DNA of 64,000 nucleotides from Streptacidiphilus sp041262525. GTDB lineage: Bacteria; Actinomycetota; Actinomycetes; Streptomycetales; Streptomycetaceae. The translations under genes were made by a program, and so were the position numbers. Below the pieces are notes generated by a model. That model worked only from the letters and a program-made list of their open reading frames with translations, did not search any database and was not told the DNA's origin. The stretch is from the NCBI RefSeq assembly GCF_041262525.1, contig NZ_JBGCCK010000015.1:1-64000 (forward strand), in the 5' to 3' direction. This document shows, one piece after another, positions 32,017 through 40,783 of this stretch; position 1 is the stretch's first letter, and the number at the start of each line of letters is the position of its first letter.

Positions 32017-33533
32017 CGGGCGTGGACACCGGGACGGCGCCCGCCCGGCGGCACGTCATCCTCGGCGTCACCGCCGTGGTCGCGCTGCTCGGGTCGCTGG
32101 ACGCGTACGTCATTGTCACCCTGCTGACCCCGATCACCGACGAGCTGGGCATTCCGCTCAACCATCTGGAGCGGGCCACTGCGATCGTGACCGCGTACCT
32201 GCTCGGCTACGTCGCCGCCATGCCGCTGCTGGGGCAGACCGCGGACCGGTTCGGGCCGCGGCGAGTACTGCAGTGCTGCCTCGTCGTCTTCGCGGTCGGC
32301 TCGGCGCTCACTGCGAGCGCGCACAGCCTCCCCTTGTTGGTCGCGGGGCGGCTGGTGCAGGGCGCCGCCGCGGGTGCGCTGCTGCCGGTCGCGCTCGCGC
32401 TGGCCGGGCGTCTGTTCCACGGCCCGGCCAGACCCGTGGCGCTCGGCTCCGTGGGCGCCGCGCAGGAGCTCGGGAGCGTGCTGGGCCCGCTGTACGGGGC
32501 CGGTGTCGCGGCACTGACGGGCTGGCGCGGGGTGTTCTGGGTCAACGTCCCGCTCGTGCTGGTCGCGGCGGTGGTGACGCAGTTCACCGTGCCTGCGGAG
32601 GCCTCGCCCGAGTCGGGCGAGCCGACCGAGCGCCGACGCACGGACCTGGTCGGCGGCCTGCTGCTGGCGGTGGCGCTCGCGCTGCTGGTGGCGGCCCTTG
32701 ACAACCAGGACCCGCAGCGGTCGGTGCTGCCGAGCTGGGGCTTGCCCATGCTGCTCGGCAGCGCGGTGGCGCTGGCCGTCTTCGTGCTGTGGGAGCGCCG
32801 CAGCCAGGTCCGCCTGATCGACACCCGGCGGATCCGGCGGCGCCCCTTCGCTGCCGCGATGGCGATCAGCTTCTGCGCAGGCGTGGCGCTGCTGGTCACG
32901 CTGGTGGACGGGGAGTTGGTGGCGCAGTCGCTGCTGGGCGAGAGCTCGGTGGGCGGCGCGCTGCTGCTGATGTGGTTCCTGACAGCCTTGCCGGTGGGCG
33001 CCGTCCTCGGCGGGTTGGCCGGGCGCCGGCTGGGGCACCCGGTCGTGGCCGCGGTCGGTATGGCGGTGGCGGCCGGCGGCTACGTCCTGATCGCGGCCTG
33101 GCCGCTGGCGGCGCTGACCGCCCACGTCGGCCCGTTGCCGCTGGCGCAGACCGACCTCGTGATCGCGGGCCTGGGCCTGGGCCTGGTGATCGCGCCGACG
33201 GCTGGGGCGGTGCTGGACTCGACGGACCCGGGGCAGCACACCACGGCCTCGGCCGCGGCGGTCATCGCCCGGACCGTCGGCATGCTGGTCGGCGTGGCCG
33301 CGCTGTCGGCGTGGGGGCTGCACCGCTTCCAGACGCTGACGGCCCACCTCGACATGCCCGTTCCGGGCACGGCTGGCTTCGAGCGGGCGTGGCCGGCTTA
33401 CCAGCACGCGCTGCACATGGCGCTGCACACCGAGTACAGCGACATCTTCCGGGCGACGGCCGTGGTCTGCGCGCTCGGCGCGGTGTGCGCGCTGGGACTC
33501 GCCGGTCGGGCGTCCGACGCGATGGGGCGGTGA
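32013..33533 (+). CDS. 14-helix MFS exporter (P55-like)
   Basis: 506 aa, drug:H+ antiporter-2 size. Motif A-like GQTADRFGPRRV lies between helices 2 and 3, and a motif C-like stretch GAAQELGSVLGPLYGAG marks exporters. There are about 14 hydrophobic helices and a long extracytoplasmic loop before the last one (HRFQTLTAHLDMPVPGTAGF). GTG start at 32013 overlaps the lipoprotein stop (GTGA). With the lipoprotein it forms the LprG/P55-type pair. A substrate of lipid or drug nature is inferred only from that pairing. Confidence 0.87.
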   Translation: MTGVDTGTAPARRHVILGVTAVVALLGSLDAYVIVTLLTPITDELGIPLNHLERATAIVTAYLLGYVAAMPLLGQTADRFGPRRVLQCCLVVFAVGSALTASAHSLPLLVAGRLVQGAAAGALLPVALALAGRLFHGPARPVALGSVGAAQELGSVLGPLYGAGVAALTGWRGVFWVNVPLVLVAAVVTQFTVPAEASPESGEPTERRRTDLVGGLLLAVALALLVAALDNQDPQRSVLPSWGLPMLLGSAVALAVFVLWERRSQVRLIDTRRIRRRPFAAAMAISFCAGVALLVTLVDGELVAQSLLGESSVGGALLLMWFLTALPVGAVLGGLAGRRLGHPVVAAVGMAVAAGGYVLIAAWPLAALTAHVGPLPLAQTDLVIAGLGLGLVIAPTAGAVLDSTDPGQHTTASAAAVIARTVGMLVGVAALSAWGLHRFQTLTAHLDMPVPGTAGFERAWPAYQHALHMALHTEYSDIFRATAVVCALGAVCALGLAGRASDAMGR

Positions 33534-33539
33534 CCCGGC

Positions 33540-33710
33540 AGCCTTCTCTGCTTTGACCTCGTTCTTCATGGGTACCTTCATGCGCTGGGCATCGAGGCGG
33601 TCTGACGCTTCGCTCAGCCGGTCCAACCAGCGGTGCCCGTAGGCGCCCAGTGCCGGGGTCGCCGTCTGATGGCCAAGTGCAGTTTGAACGAACTTGACGT
33701 CCGCGCCGCT
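33540..33710 (-). pseudogene. Remnant of a tyrosine-recombinase (integrase) C-terminal domain
   Basis: About 57 codons read SGADVKFVQTALGHQTATPA followed by LGAYGHRWLDRLSEASDRLD and a Lys-rich end. This contains the LGH motif and the catalytic Tyr of the integrase family (normally LGHxxxxxTxxxYxH). The upstream part with the catalytic Arg box is missing or frameshifted, so the gene is dead. It lies just past the MFS stop, mirroring the remnant beside tRNA-Val. Confidence 0.75.
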
Positions 33711-33946
33711 CAGAGGCGTCTTCAACCTCCGGGTGATGATCCGTCGTAGGGCCGACGAGTCGCTGGACCGCGTACTTGGCGGTGCCTCGCCCAAGCCGTT
33801 GGGCTGGTCCCGCGGAGAGCGCCACCGCTCGGGCCGCACCCACCGCCGGGGAAGACCGCTGACCGCACGGAGGAAGGTCTCGGGGTAGGATCCGCCGACG
33901 CTTTGGCCTCTCTGTGGGCCGCCCTGGCCCTGTGGGGGATCTTGCG
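33711..33946. other. Intergenic region before the M48 peptidase gene
   Basis: About 236 bp containing further eroded sequence upstream of the integrase remnant and the promoter region of the peptidase gene. No intact gene seen. Confidence 0.4.
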
Positions 33947-35530
33947 ATGACGTTCCGACTGCGCGCTGTCCGCGCGCTCGTGCTGCTGGCCGGCTTCTAC
34001 CTGCTGGGCGTGGTGCTGCTGGCGGTCATGGGTGTCGTCGACTGGCTGCTGGTGACCCGGTTGTTCGTCGCGCCCGCGGCCTGGCTCATCGCGGTGATCC
34101 TCATGAGCACCGCGGTGGCCGCCGTGACGATCCTGCGGGGCATGTACGCCTTCCTGCGCGCCGGTCGGCTGAGGCCGGTGTCTGACGCGGTGCCGGTCAC
34201 GCCGGAGGAACAGCCCGAGCTGTGGGAGCAGGTGCGGGCGGCCGCGGCGGCGACCGGGGAGCTGCCGCCGGACGAGCTGTACCTGACCGCCGACGTCAAC
34301 GCGAGCGTCGCCGAGGAGAGCCGGCTGCTGGGGCTGCTGCCCGGGCGCCGCCGGATGTTCCTGGGCCTGCCGCTGCTGGCCGGGCTGACCGTTCCGCGGC
34401 TCCAGTCCGTTCTGGCGCACGAGTTCGGACACTACGGCAACCTCGACACCCGGCTCGGCGGCGTCACGATGCGCGGCCGGGCGGTGGTCCTGCACACGGT
34501 GGAGGTCTTCGGCCGGGGCAGCACGCGGCTGCAGCACCTGATCGGGGCCCTGTATGTCGCCTACGCCCGGATGTTCCTGCGGACCTCGCAACCGGTGGCC
34601 CGCCAGCAGGAGTTCGCGGCGGACCAGGTGGCCGCCCGGCACGCCGGCCGCGACGCGACGGCCAACGCGCTGCGCGCGGTGCCCGTCCTCGATGCCGCCC
34701 ATCGGCACTACCTGAAGACGTACGCCGGGATGAGCAGGAGCTTTGGCATGCTTCCGCTCGTGGGCGAGGTGCACGGCGGGTTCCGGCGGCTGCTGGCCGC
34801 CCGCTCGGCGGAGGGGCTCTCCGCCCTCTCCGCCGGGCAGCGGGCGCCGCGTCCGCACGAGTACGACTCGCACCCGCTGATGGCCGAGCGGATCGCCCGT
34901 ATCGAGGAGTTGCCCGCCGACGGCCGCGCCGACGAGTCGGCCGTCGCGCCGACCGCGCTCGCGCTGCTGCGCGACCCGGACCGGGTGTTCGCCGGCCTGG
35001 AGGCGTGCGCACTCCCGCCGGGAGCGGCGCAGCTGCGCCGCCTGAGCTGGGACGACCTCGTCATGGTCCGCGCCCTCGGCGATGCCGAGGGCTGGTCCAA
35101 GCCCCTGCGCGTGGCCACCGCCAGGGCGCTGCGCGCCGAGGCCGGAGGGAGAGCTGGTGGCAAGCTGGTCGCCGACGACGAGTTGCCGGGTCTCCCGGAG
35201 ATCCTCGACGCGATCGACCGCGGCCTGCTGTGGACGGAGATCGCCGACCGGATACCCAGGCCGGACCAGGCCTCACGACTGATCGGCGAGTCGGCCCGCA
35301 ACTTCATCCGCCCCAAGGTCTTTGACGGCCTCGCGGGCATGGTCCACCTGCACCTCGTCGAGGCCGGGCAGGCCACCCCGGACATCGCCTGGTCCGGCGT
35401 CCCGGGCATCGCCCTCCCCGACGTGTGGGAGGCGGGCATGGACGACGCCCTCGACGCGGCCGTCTCCGAAACCCCTGACACCACGCCCCTTCGCGCCCTC
35501 CTCTCCACCGTCGACCAGGTGCCGGCGTAA
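33947..35530 (+). CDS. M48-family membrane zinc metalloprotease
   Basis: 527 aa. Two N-terminal membrane helices (ALVLLAGFYLLGVVLLAVMG; FVAPAAWLIAVILMSTAVAA) precede an HtpX/Ste24-like protease domain. The zinc motif is HEFGH (in LAHEFGHYGNLD, about residue 160) and the third ligand is in EFAADQVAARHAG (about 226). After about residue 310 comes a 200-residue C-terminal extension without clear homology that I can see. Start at ATG 33947. The substrate is unknown; the family includes membrane-protein quality-control proteases. Confidence 0.85.
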   Translation: MTFRLRAVRALVLLAGFYLLGVVLLAVMGVVDWLLVTRLFVAPAAWLIAVILMSTAVAAVTILRGMYAFLRAGRLRPVSDAVPVTPEEQPELWEQVRAAAAATGELPPDELYLTADVNASVAEESRLLGLLPGRRRMFLGLPLLAGLTVPRLQSVLAHEFGHYGNLDTRLGGVTMRGRAVVLHTVEVFGRGSTRLQHLIGALYVAYARMFLRTSQPVARQQEFAADQVAARHAGRDATANALRAVPVLDAAHRHYLKTYAGMSRSFGMLPLVGEVHGGFRRLLAARSAEGLSALSAGQRAPRPHEYDSHPLMAERIARIEELPADGRADESAVAPTALALLRDPDRVFAGLEACALPPGAAQLRRLSWDDLVMVRALGDAEGWSKPLRVATARALRAEAGGRAGGKLVADDELPGLPEILDAIDRGLLWTEIADRIPRPDQASRLIGESARNFIRPKVFDGLAGMVHLHLVEAGQATPDIAWSGVPGIALPDVWEAGMDDALDAAVSETPDTTPLRALLSTVDQVPA

Positions 35531-35832
35531 CACTCACCCTCGCCGGGCTCACCGACATCTGGCTGGACGGCCCTGCACCCCCGAAGCTGTCGCAACGATG
35601 GAGCTGGCTCAAGGGACGGCAGGCGAACAGAGTTGAGAATCACTTGAGCCGAATCCCTCCACGCGACGGGGGCCATCCCCGCCTTCCAAGTCCAGCCAGG
35701 CCGGTTCGATGGGCAGATCCGCCGGGATGACGCCCGCTAATTTCGTTGAGCCCGCACCTGTGATCGTGTTGGCTGGCGGCGTCGGACTGTCGGTACCGCT
35801 GGTGTTCGCTTGGCTGTAGCAGGGAGTTAAAC
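35531..35832. other. Gap without a recognised gene
   Basis: 302 bp between the protease and methyltransferase genes. One short frame around 35594-35680 reads like WSWLKGRQANRVENHLSR but has no partner motif, so it is not called. The methyltransferase ribosome site AGGGAG lies at its right end. Confidence 0.4.
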
Positions 35833-36624
35833 GTGGAGGACCTTGTCGTCGACCCCGGTGCCCATAATCGGGCAGCCTGGGACAAATATGTCCAGGAGGG
35901 CAACGAGTGGTCGAGGCCGGTGAGTGCTGAGGATGTCGAGCGCGCCCGCATGGGCGACTGGTCGATTGTTCTCATCGGGCGTGAGCCAGTCGACCGCTCC
36001 TGGCTGCCGACGGACCTGACCGGCAAGGACGTGTTGTGCCTGGCCTCCGGCGGTGGCCAGCAGGGTCCGATCCTCGCTGCCGCGGGGGCGCGGGTCACCG
36101 TGTTCGACAACTCGCCCCGCCAGCTCGGCCAGGACCAGATGGTGGCGGCGCGCGACGGACTTGAGCTGCGCACCGTCCTGGGCGACATGCGCGACCTCAG
36201 CGCCTTGGGCGACGCAGCATTCGATGTTGTGTTCCACCCGGTCTCGAACCTATTTGTACCCGACTTGGCACCGGTGTGGCGTGAGTGCTTCCGCGTCCTG
36301 CGACCGGGCGGAACTCTGCTCGTGGGCTTCCTCAACCCTGATGTGTACTTGTTCGACCACGAGGCGCTCGACGAGCGCGGCGAGCTGGTCGTCGTGCACA
36401 AGCTGCCCTACAGCGATGTCACGCAGTACTCCGCCGAGGAACGCGCCACGAAGTTCGGCGCGGATGCCCCTCTTGAATACAGTCACACCCTCACCGACCA
36501 GATCGGCGGGCAACTCGCCGCAGGGTTCGTCCTCACCGGCTTCGCAGAAGCACCGGACCAATCCAACGCATCCGCCCAGTACATGTCGAACTATTTTGCG
36601 ACGCTGGCGGTCAAGCCAGGCTGA
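35833..36624 (+). CDS. Class I SAM-dependent methyltransferase
   Basis: 263 aa, GTG start after AGGGAG. The Rossmann-fold SAM site is VLCLASGGGQQGPILAAAGA (motif I, residues about 66-85), then the acidic end of strand 2 in VTVFDNSPRQLGQD, GDMRDLSALGDAAFDVVFHP (motifs II/III) and LRPGGTLLVGFLNP. It belongs to the Methyltransf_11/25 type; the acceptor is unknown. It stands alone in the accessory region and uses more A/T-ending codons than its neighbours, hinting at separate acquisition. Confidence 0.86.
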   Translation: MEDLVVDPGAHNRAAWDKYVQEGNEWSRPVSAEDVERARMGDWSIVLIGREPVDRSWLPTDLTGKDVLCLASGGGQQGPILAAAGARVTVFDNSPRQLGQDQMVAARDGLELRTVLGDMRDLSALGDAAFDVVFHPVSNLFVPDLAPVWRECFRVLRPGGTLLVGFLNPDVYLFDHEALDERGELVVVHKLPYSDVTQYSAEERATKFGADAPLEYSHTLTDQIGGQLAAGFVLTGFAEAPDQSNASAQYMSNYFATLAVKPG

Positions 36625-36880
36625 CCCAGCCGCGGCGACCCCCGCCAACTTCGCTGCCCAAAACCGCTCCGCCGGCCTGCACTGGGACCGCCCAGCGAAG
36701 CAGGCACGTGAACCGATCGAAACTACCTGCTGCTATTCGCTGGTGGTTGGATGAGCGTCCCGCGAGTGGTGTAGTGGCGATCTGTGCACGGCTTGGCGCC
36801 CAGCCGCTGAACAGCGGGGGCATCAGGCGCTGCCGTGCCTCTACACCGCTCCGCGGGACACGACCGACGTTCGCGGACCC

Positions 36881-37306
36881 TCAGTCGACGCAGAACTCGT
36901 TGCCCTCGATGTCCAGCATCGGGATGCACGAATCATTGCCGTCGTACAGCGTTCGCACGTGGACAGCCCCGAGCGGGACCAGCCGTGCGCACTCGGCCTC
37001 AAGCGCGGCGAGGCGCTCTTCACCCACGAGTCCGGTGCCGACCCGCACATCAAGATGCAGCCGGTTCTTGGCGGCTTTTCCTTCGGGGACGCGTTGGAAG
37101 TACAGTCGCGGACCCACACCTGAGGGGTCAATGCAGGCAAACCAGGCGTCCTGTTGCTCAGGTGACTGCGAGCGCTTGAAATCGTCCCACGTGGCAAACC
37201 CCTCAGGTGGGGGCGGTACCACGTACCCCAACACCTCGCACCAGAAGCGGGCGAGACGCTCAGGTTCTGCGCAGTCGAAGGTGACTTGGAACTTCTTGAT
37301 CGACAT
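36881..37306 (-). CDS. VOC-family (glyoxalase-like) protein
   Basis: 141 aa from ATG 37306. A single vicinal-oxygen-chelate module: KKFQVTFDCAEPERLARFWC, EVLGYVVPPPPEG, RLYFQRVPEGK, NRLHLDVRVG and the C-terminal MLDIEGNEFCVD, the usual glyoxalase_6 pattern. Potential metal ligands are His in LHLDV and Glu in IEGNEFC. Such small VOC proteins include bleomycin-type resistance and lyase relatives; the function here is not known. Confidence 0.85.
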   Translation of the reverse strand: MSIKKFQVTFDCAEPERLARFWCEVLGYVVPPPPEGFATWDDFKRSQSPEQQDAWFACIDPSGVGPRLYFQRVPEGKAAKNRLHLDVRVGTGLVGEERLAALEAECARLVPLGAVHVRTLYDGNDSCIPMLDIEGNEFCVD

Positions 37307-37769
37307 CACCGCGCCACCGTAGTGGCGCGTGCTCTTCAGCGAAACCCCAGGGCGTTATCGCCGCGCAGGGCGAGCGGCTTTCGTCAGTCCTCTCCCTGAA
37401 GGGGCGGCCCACCGGCAGCTACACCACCACAGGGGACGGGACCTCGCCTTGTGGGGACTTGGGCGAGTACTGCTGGCCACCGGACAGCAACGCGACGCCC
37501 TCGAGCACTTCGGCCAGTCACTGAAGATCTTCCAGGACTCCGGATACCTGCAGGCCCAGGCGAGTGCCCTTCACGGACTGGGACAGGCGAGACTGGCCTG
37601 CGGCGAGTACACAGCCGCCTCGGAGGCACTGCACAAAGCCCTGAAGATCTTCGACGACGGCGGGGACCGGCAGAGCCACGTGGGGGCTGCGATGATGCCG
37701 GGGTGGCCAGTCGAAGGTGATGCGCCGATTTCTGTTATGCCGACGCCGACCGGGAGCCCTCCTCGCGTC
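37307..37769. other. Intergenic region with a TPR gene remnant
   Basis: 463 bp between the VOC and sigma/GH genes. Its middle part (37440-37673) is translated sequence of an eroded TPR protein, listed separately. The rest shows no gene. The ribosome site and promoter of the sigma/GH gene should lie at the right end. Confidence 0.45.
37440..37673 (+). pseudogene. Remnant of a TPR (SARP/NB-ARC type) protein
   Basis: About 78 codons read two tetratricopeptide units: ALWGLGRVLLATGQQRDALE then SALHGLGQARLACGEYTAAS, each followed by a helix ending in SLKIF or ALKIF. This is the style of the C-terminal repeats of AfsR-like regulators. No start, NB-ARC or DNA-binding part precedes it. It is in frame with the following sigma/GH gene but separated by about 30 non-TPR codons, so I treat it as a fragment and not as that gene's N-terminus. 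Confidence 0.55.
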
Positions 37770-39707
37770 ATGACCGAAAATTCGCAACGTGGGTACGACG
37801 GGTCGCATGCCGACGTGGTGCGTGCCGCGCAGCAGGGCGATCAGCGGGCCCTGGACGGAATCGTCGCCGACTACCTCCCCCTGGTCTACAACCTGGTGGG
37901 GCGTGCGCTCGACGCTCCGTCCGACACCGACGACGTCGTGCAGGAGGTCATGCTGCAGATGATCCGCGACGTGCGGAAGCTTCGTGACCCCGAAGCATTT
38001 CGGTCCTGGCTGGTCGCCATCGCCATGCGGCAGGTGCGTCGGCACTGGCGGGTTCGGCGCAGCGCCCCGGCGACCGCCGCGATAGCAGGACTCGAGGAGA
38101 CGGCGCTGCTCGCCGATCCGGGAGCCGATTTCGTCGACCTGACGATCACCGTGCTGGGACTGTCCGGTCAGCGGCGGGAAGCGGCCGAGGCCACGCGATG
38201 GCTGGACGCCGACGACCGACAACTGTTGTCCCTGTGGTGGATGGAGGTCGCGGGTCGGCTGACCCGGACCGAACTGGCCGCGGCGTCGGAACTGCCGTTG
38301 CCGCAGGCCGCGGTGCGGGTGCAGCGGTTGAAGGTGCGGCTGGAAGTCGCACGGGGGGTGGTGCGGGCGCTCCAGGCGGTCCCGCGGTGCCCGGACCTGA
38401 ACGGCGTTCTCCGCGGCTGGGACGGGCGGACTTCCGGTCTGTGGCGCAAGCGGATCGCCCGACATGTGCGCACCTGTCCGACCTGTGGTGATGTGCCCGT
38501 CGACGCGATACCGGCGGAACGACTGCTGGCCGACCTGGCATTGGTGTCCGTCCCGCCCGTCCTGTTGGGGCTGGTCGCGTCGGGCCGCCTTGGGGGCGGT
38601 GCAGCCGGCAGCGGAGCGATCAGCGCGACGGGAAGGGCGGCGGGGAGGGCGGCGAGCCGGTCCGCGCTGAGGGCGGGGAGTTTCTCGGTGGGTAAGGCCG
38701 CCGTGCTTTCCTCCGTCGGTCTGCTCCTGGTCACCGCCGCCGCATACACCCTCGGCCGTCCCGGTCATGACGCGCAGGCCCGGGACGCCGCTGTCGCCAC
38801 GGCGCCCGCGGTCGCCGGTGCCAGGCCCTCCGCCGCCCGGTCCGAGCCGTCGCCCTCCGTGGCCTCGAAGCCGAGCGCCACAGCGAAGCCGGCCGCTGTC
38901 ACCGACACCAGGCTGCCGGTGCGGGCTGCCTTCTACTACCCCTGGTATCCCGAGAACTTCAGCGGTTCCGGCAGCCACTACACGCCCTCGGCCGGCCGGT
39001 ACAGCGTCGATGTTCCGGCCACCGTCGACCGACAGATCAAGGACATGCAGTACGGCGGTCTCCAGGCCGGGATCTCCTCCTGGTGGGGTGCGGGCAAGCG
39101 CGAGGACAAGCGACTGCCCCTGCTGATGTCCGAGGGCGCAAAGCTCGGCTTCTCTTGGACGGTGTACTACGAGCAGGAGGCGTACTCCAATCCCTCGGCG
39201 ACGGCGATCAGGAGCGACCTGGAGTACCTGCGCAGGTACTCCGCCCAGAAGGCATGGCTGCACATCGACGGCAAGCCGGTGATCTTCGTATACGGCGGAG
39301 GCGGCGACGGCTGCGCCATGGCCACCCGGTGGGCGCAGGCCAACAGGACCGAGGGGTACTACGTCGTGCTGAAGGTGTTCGGCGGCTACCGGGACTGCGC
39401 CGACCAACCGCAGGGCTGGCACCAGTACGCCTCCGCCCTGGATGTGCAGAAGGGCTACTCGGCGATCCTGTCTCCGGGATTCTGGAAGAACGACGCGAAG
39501 ATCCCGACGGTCCCGCGCGACCTCGCCCGCTTCCGCCGGGACGCCACTACCGTCGCCACCTCGGGTGAGCCGTTCCAACTGGTGGTGACATACAACGAAT
39601 GGGGCGAGGGGACAGCGGCCGAGTCGTCCACGGCTTGGCCCAGCTCCAGCGGCCACGGCGCATACCTGGACATCCTGCACCAGGTCTTCGCTGCGCATCC
39701 GCGCTGA
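37770..39707 (+). CDS. ECF-type sigma factor fused to membrane helix and extracellular GH99-like domain
   Basis: 645 aa from ATG 37770. Residues 13-95 are sigma region 2 (DTDDVVQEVMLQMIRDVRKL; FRSWLVAIAMRQVRRHWR) and about 145-200 are region 4. Residues 207-240 hold C-x24-H-x3-C-x2-C (HVRTCPTC), like a zinc-binding anti-sigma domain. There is one membrane helix at 310-328, a Pro/Ser/Ala linker at 340-380, then a GH99-like catalytic domain outside the cell (AFYYPWYPENF; GISSWWGAG; the catalytic-type YNEWGEGT near the end). One polypeptide could thus sense or cut a glycan and control transcription. The neighbouring secreted GH99-like protein is a plausible target. Actinobacterial sigma factors with such C-terminal extensions are known; this partner domain is unusual. 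Confidence 0.85.
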   Translation: MTENSQRGYDGSHADVVRAAQQGDQRALDGIVADYLPLVYNLVGRALDAPSDTDDVVQEVMLQMIRDVRKLRDPEAFRSWLVAIAMRQVRRHWRVRRSAPATAAIAGLEETALLADPGADFVDLTITVLGLSGQRREAAEATRWLDADDRQLLSLWWMEVAGRLTRTELAAASELPLPQAAVRVQRLKVRLEVARGVVRALQAVPRCPDLNGVLRGWDGRTSGLWRKRIARHVRTCPTCGDVPVDAIPAERLLADLALVSVPPVLLGLVASGRLGGGAAGSGAISATGRAAGRAASRSALRAGSFSVGKAAVLSSVGLLLVTAAAYTLGRPGHDAQARDAAVATAPAVAGARPSAARSEPSPSVASKPSATAKPAAVTDTRLPVRAAFYYPWYPENFSGSGSHYTPSAGRYSVDVPATVDRQIKDMQYGGLQAGISSWWGAGKREDKRLPLLMSEGAKLGFSWTVYYEQEAYSNPSATAIRSDLEYLRRYSAQKAWLHIDGKPVIFVYGGGGDGCAMATRWAQANRTEGYYVVLKVFGGYRDCADQPQGWHQYASALDVQKGYSAILSPGFWKNDAKIPTVPRDLARFRRDATTVATSGEPFQLVVTYNEWGEGTAAESSTAWPSSSGHGAYLDILHQVFAAHPR

Positions 39708-39749
39708 GCGGTTCCGCAACGAAGATCTGGTGGCCGGGGAGGATAGCTG

Positions 39750-40463
39750 TCAGAAGGCGCCGACGACCTTGAAGCCCTGGTCGACGAAGATGTGGTGCGG
39801 CCAGTTGACGCCGATGTAGTGGACCTCGTACTCGCCGTTGCTGAGCTGCACCACGCGGTCGACGACACCGCCGGGGTAGGCGGCCAGCGCAGCTTCCGTA
39901 GCCTGGTCAGCCGCCGTTCCGCTGACGATCGTCCCCGACCCCTCGGTGTAGTTCGCCGGGACCTGACCGACCTGCTTCGCCGTGCTCGGAGCACCTTGCT
40001 GGAAGGGGACCACCCCTGCCGCCGAGGAAGCGGCGGATCCGCCGCCGCCGGTCGGCTGCACCGTGACCTGCGTCGCCGCGATGGTCGTTCCACTGGTCGT
40101 GCCCAGTACGAGAACGCTTTCGCCTGTGGTCACGGCACTCGCCGAGGCCGCGACCGAGGCCGAAGCCGTGCCGTTCCGGTACGCCGTGGAGGCCGCTTCG
40201 TTGACAGTCACGTTCTGCCCCGCTGATGTCGTCAGCGTGAAGCTCGAGGTGGACACGCTGTCGACCGTTCCGGACGAGCCCCCTTCGGCCGGTCCGGACC
40301 GGGCGTTGGAGCTGCCGCCGGTAGCGCTCGGAACAGCTGTTGCGGAGGAGGGCGGGGAGCCAACGGAAATACCGATGACCGCAGCACACGTCAGCACAGC
40401 GGCCGCGATCCATGCGCCTCTCCTGCTCGTCTCGTGGGGACCTGCTGAGTCGTATTCGTTCAT
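39750..40463 (-). CDS. Membrane-anchored DUF5666-like protein
   Basis: 237 aa. An N-terminal membrane helix (AWIAAAVLTCAAVIGISVGS) is followed by a Ser/Gly/Thr-rich stalk. A DUF5666-like beta-barrel comes next (GTVDSVSTSSFTLTTSAGQN...GESVLVLGTTSGTTIAATQV), and then a PepSY-like C-terminal module (ATEAALAAYPGGVVDRVVQL...YEVHYIG). It should face the outside. It is convergent with the sigma/GH gene (43 bp apart) and divergent from the secreted GH gene, so it may belong to the same cell-surface unit. Function unknown. Confidence 0.75.
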   Translation of the reverse strand: MNEYDSAGPHETSRRGAWIAAAVLTCAAVIGISVGSPPSSATAVPSATGGSSNARSGPAEGGSSGTVDSVSTSSFTLTTSAGQNVTVNEAASTAYRNGTASASVAASASAVTTGESVLVLGTTSGTTIAATQVTVQPTGGGGSAASSAAGVVPFQQGAPSTAKQVGQVPANYTEGSGTIVSGTAADQATEAALAAYPGGVVDRVVQLSNGEYEVHYIGVNWPHHIFVDQGFKVVGAF

Positions 40464-40783
40464 GATGGCGATCCTCCAACTCAGGAAGCTATGGAAAGCC
40501 TGCCTGCCGTTCGTGAGAGGGCGCTTTGGTCACCCTGTGATTCGTCCGAACCTTCGCTGAGAAGCGATCTCATGTGGAGCGCCAATGACGCACTGAACAG
40601 TCCGCAGGGATCCCGTTCGGGGACGCCGCCGGTGCCGCGCATAACAGAAATCAGGCGGATAGCGCTGTTTCCCACATTCGCCCGTGAGTGATTGACCCAC
40701 CGTCACGCGGCCACGTTGAATTCCTTTCGCGGCCGGCGCGCGCCGGAGCGCATCGCCCGCAACCCTCCACGGAGAGCCACCCA
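40464..40783. promoter_or_regulatory. Divergent promoter region, DUF5666-like / secreted GH
   Basis: 320 bp with no gene. It must contain leftward and rightward promoters. It is the most likely place for promoters recognised by the adjacent sigma/GH fusion protein. I cannot point to a certain -35/-10 pair by eye. The right end has the ribosome site GGAG before the GH start. Confidence 0.45.

Noticed and set aside
31800..33539. Minus-strand frame continuing the integrase remnant through the MFS gene
   Set aside because: Beyond the Lys-rich end of the integrase fragment the sequence is only the shadow of the MFS and lipoprotein genes.
35594..35680. Short frame resembling a transposase tail (WSWLKGRQANRVENH)
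   Set aside because: Too short, with no DDE-type motif, inverted repeats or target duplication around it.
35748..36665. Similar short sequences (CCCGCTAATTTCGTTGA and CCCGCCAACTTCGCTGC) on both sides of the methyltransferase gene
   Set aside because: About 13 of 17 bases match, too weak to be called an insertion-site duplication or attachment site.
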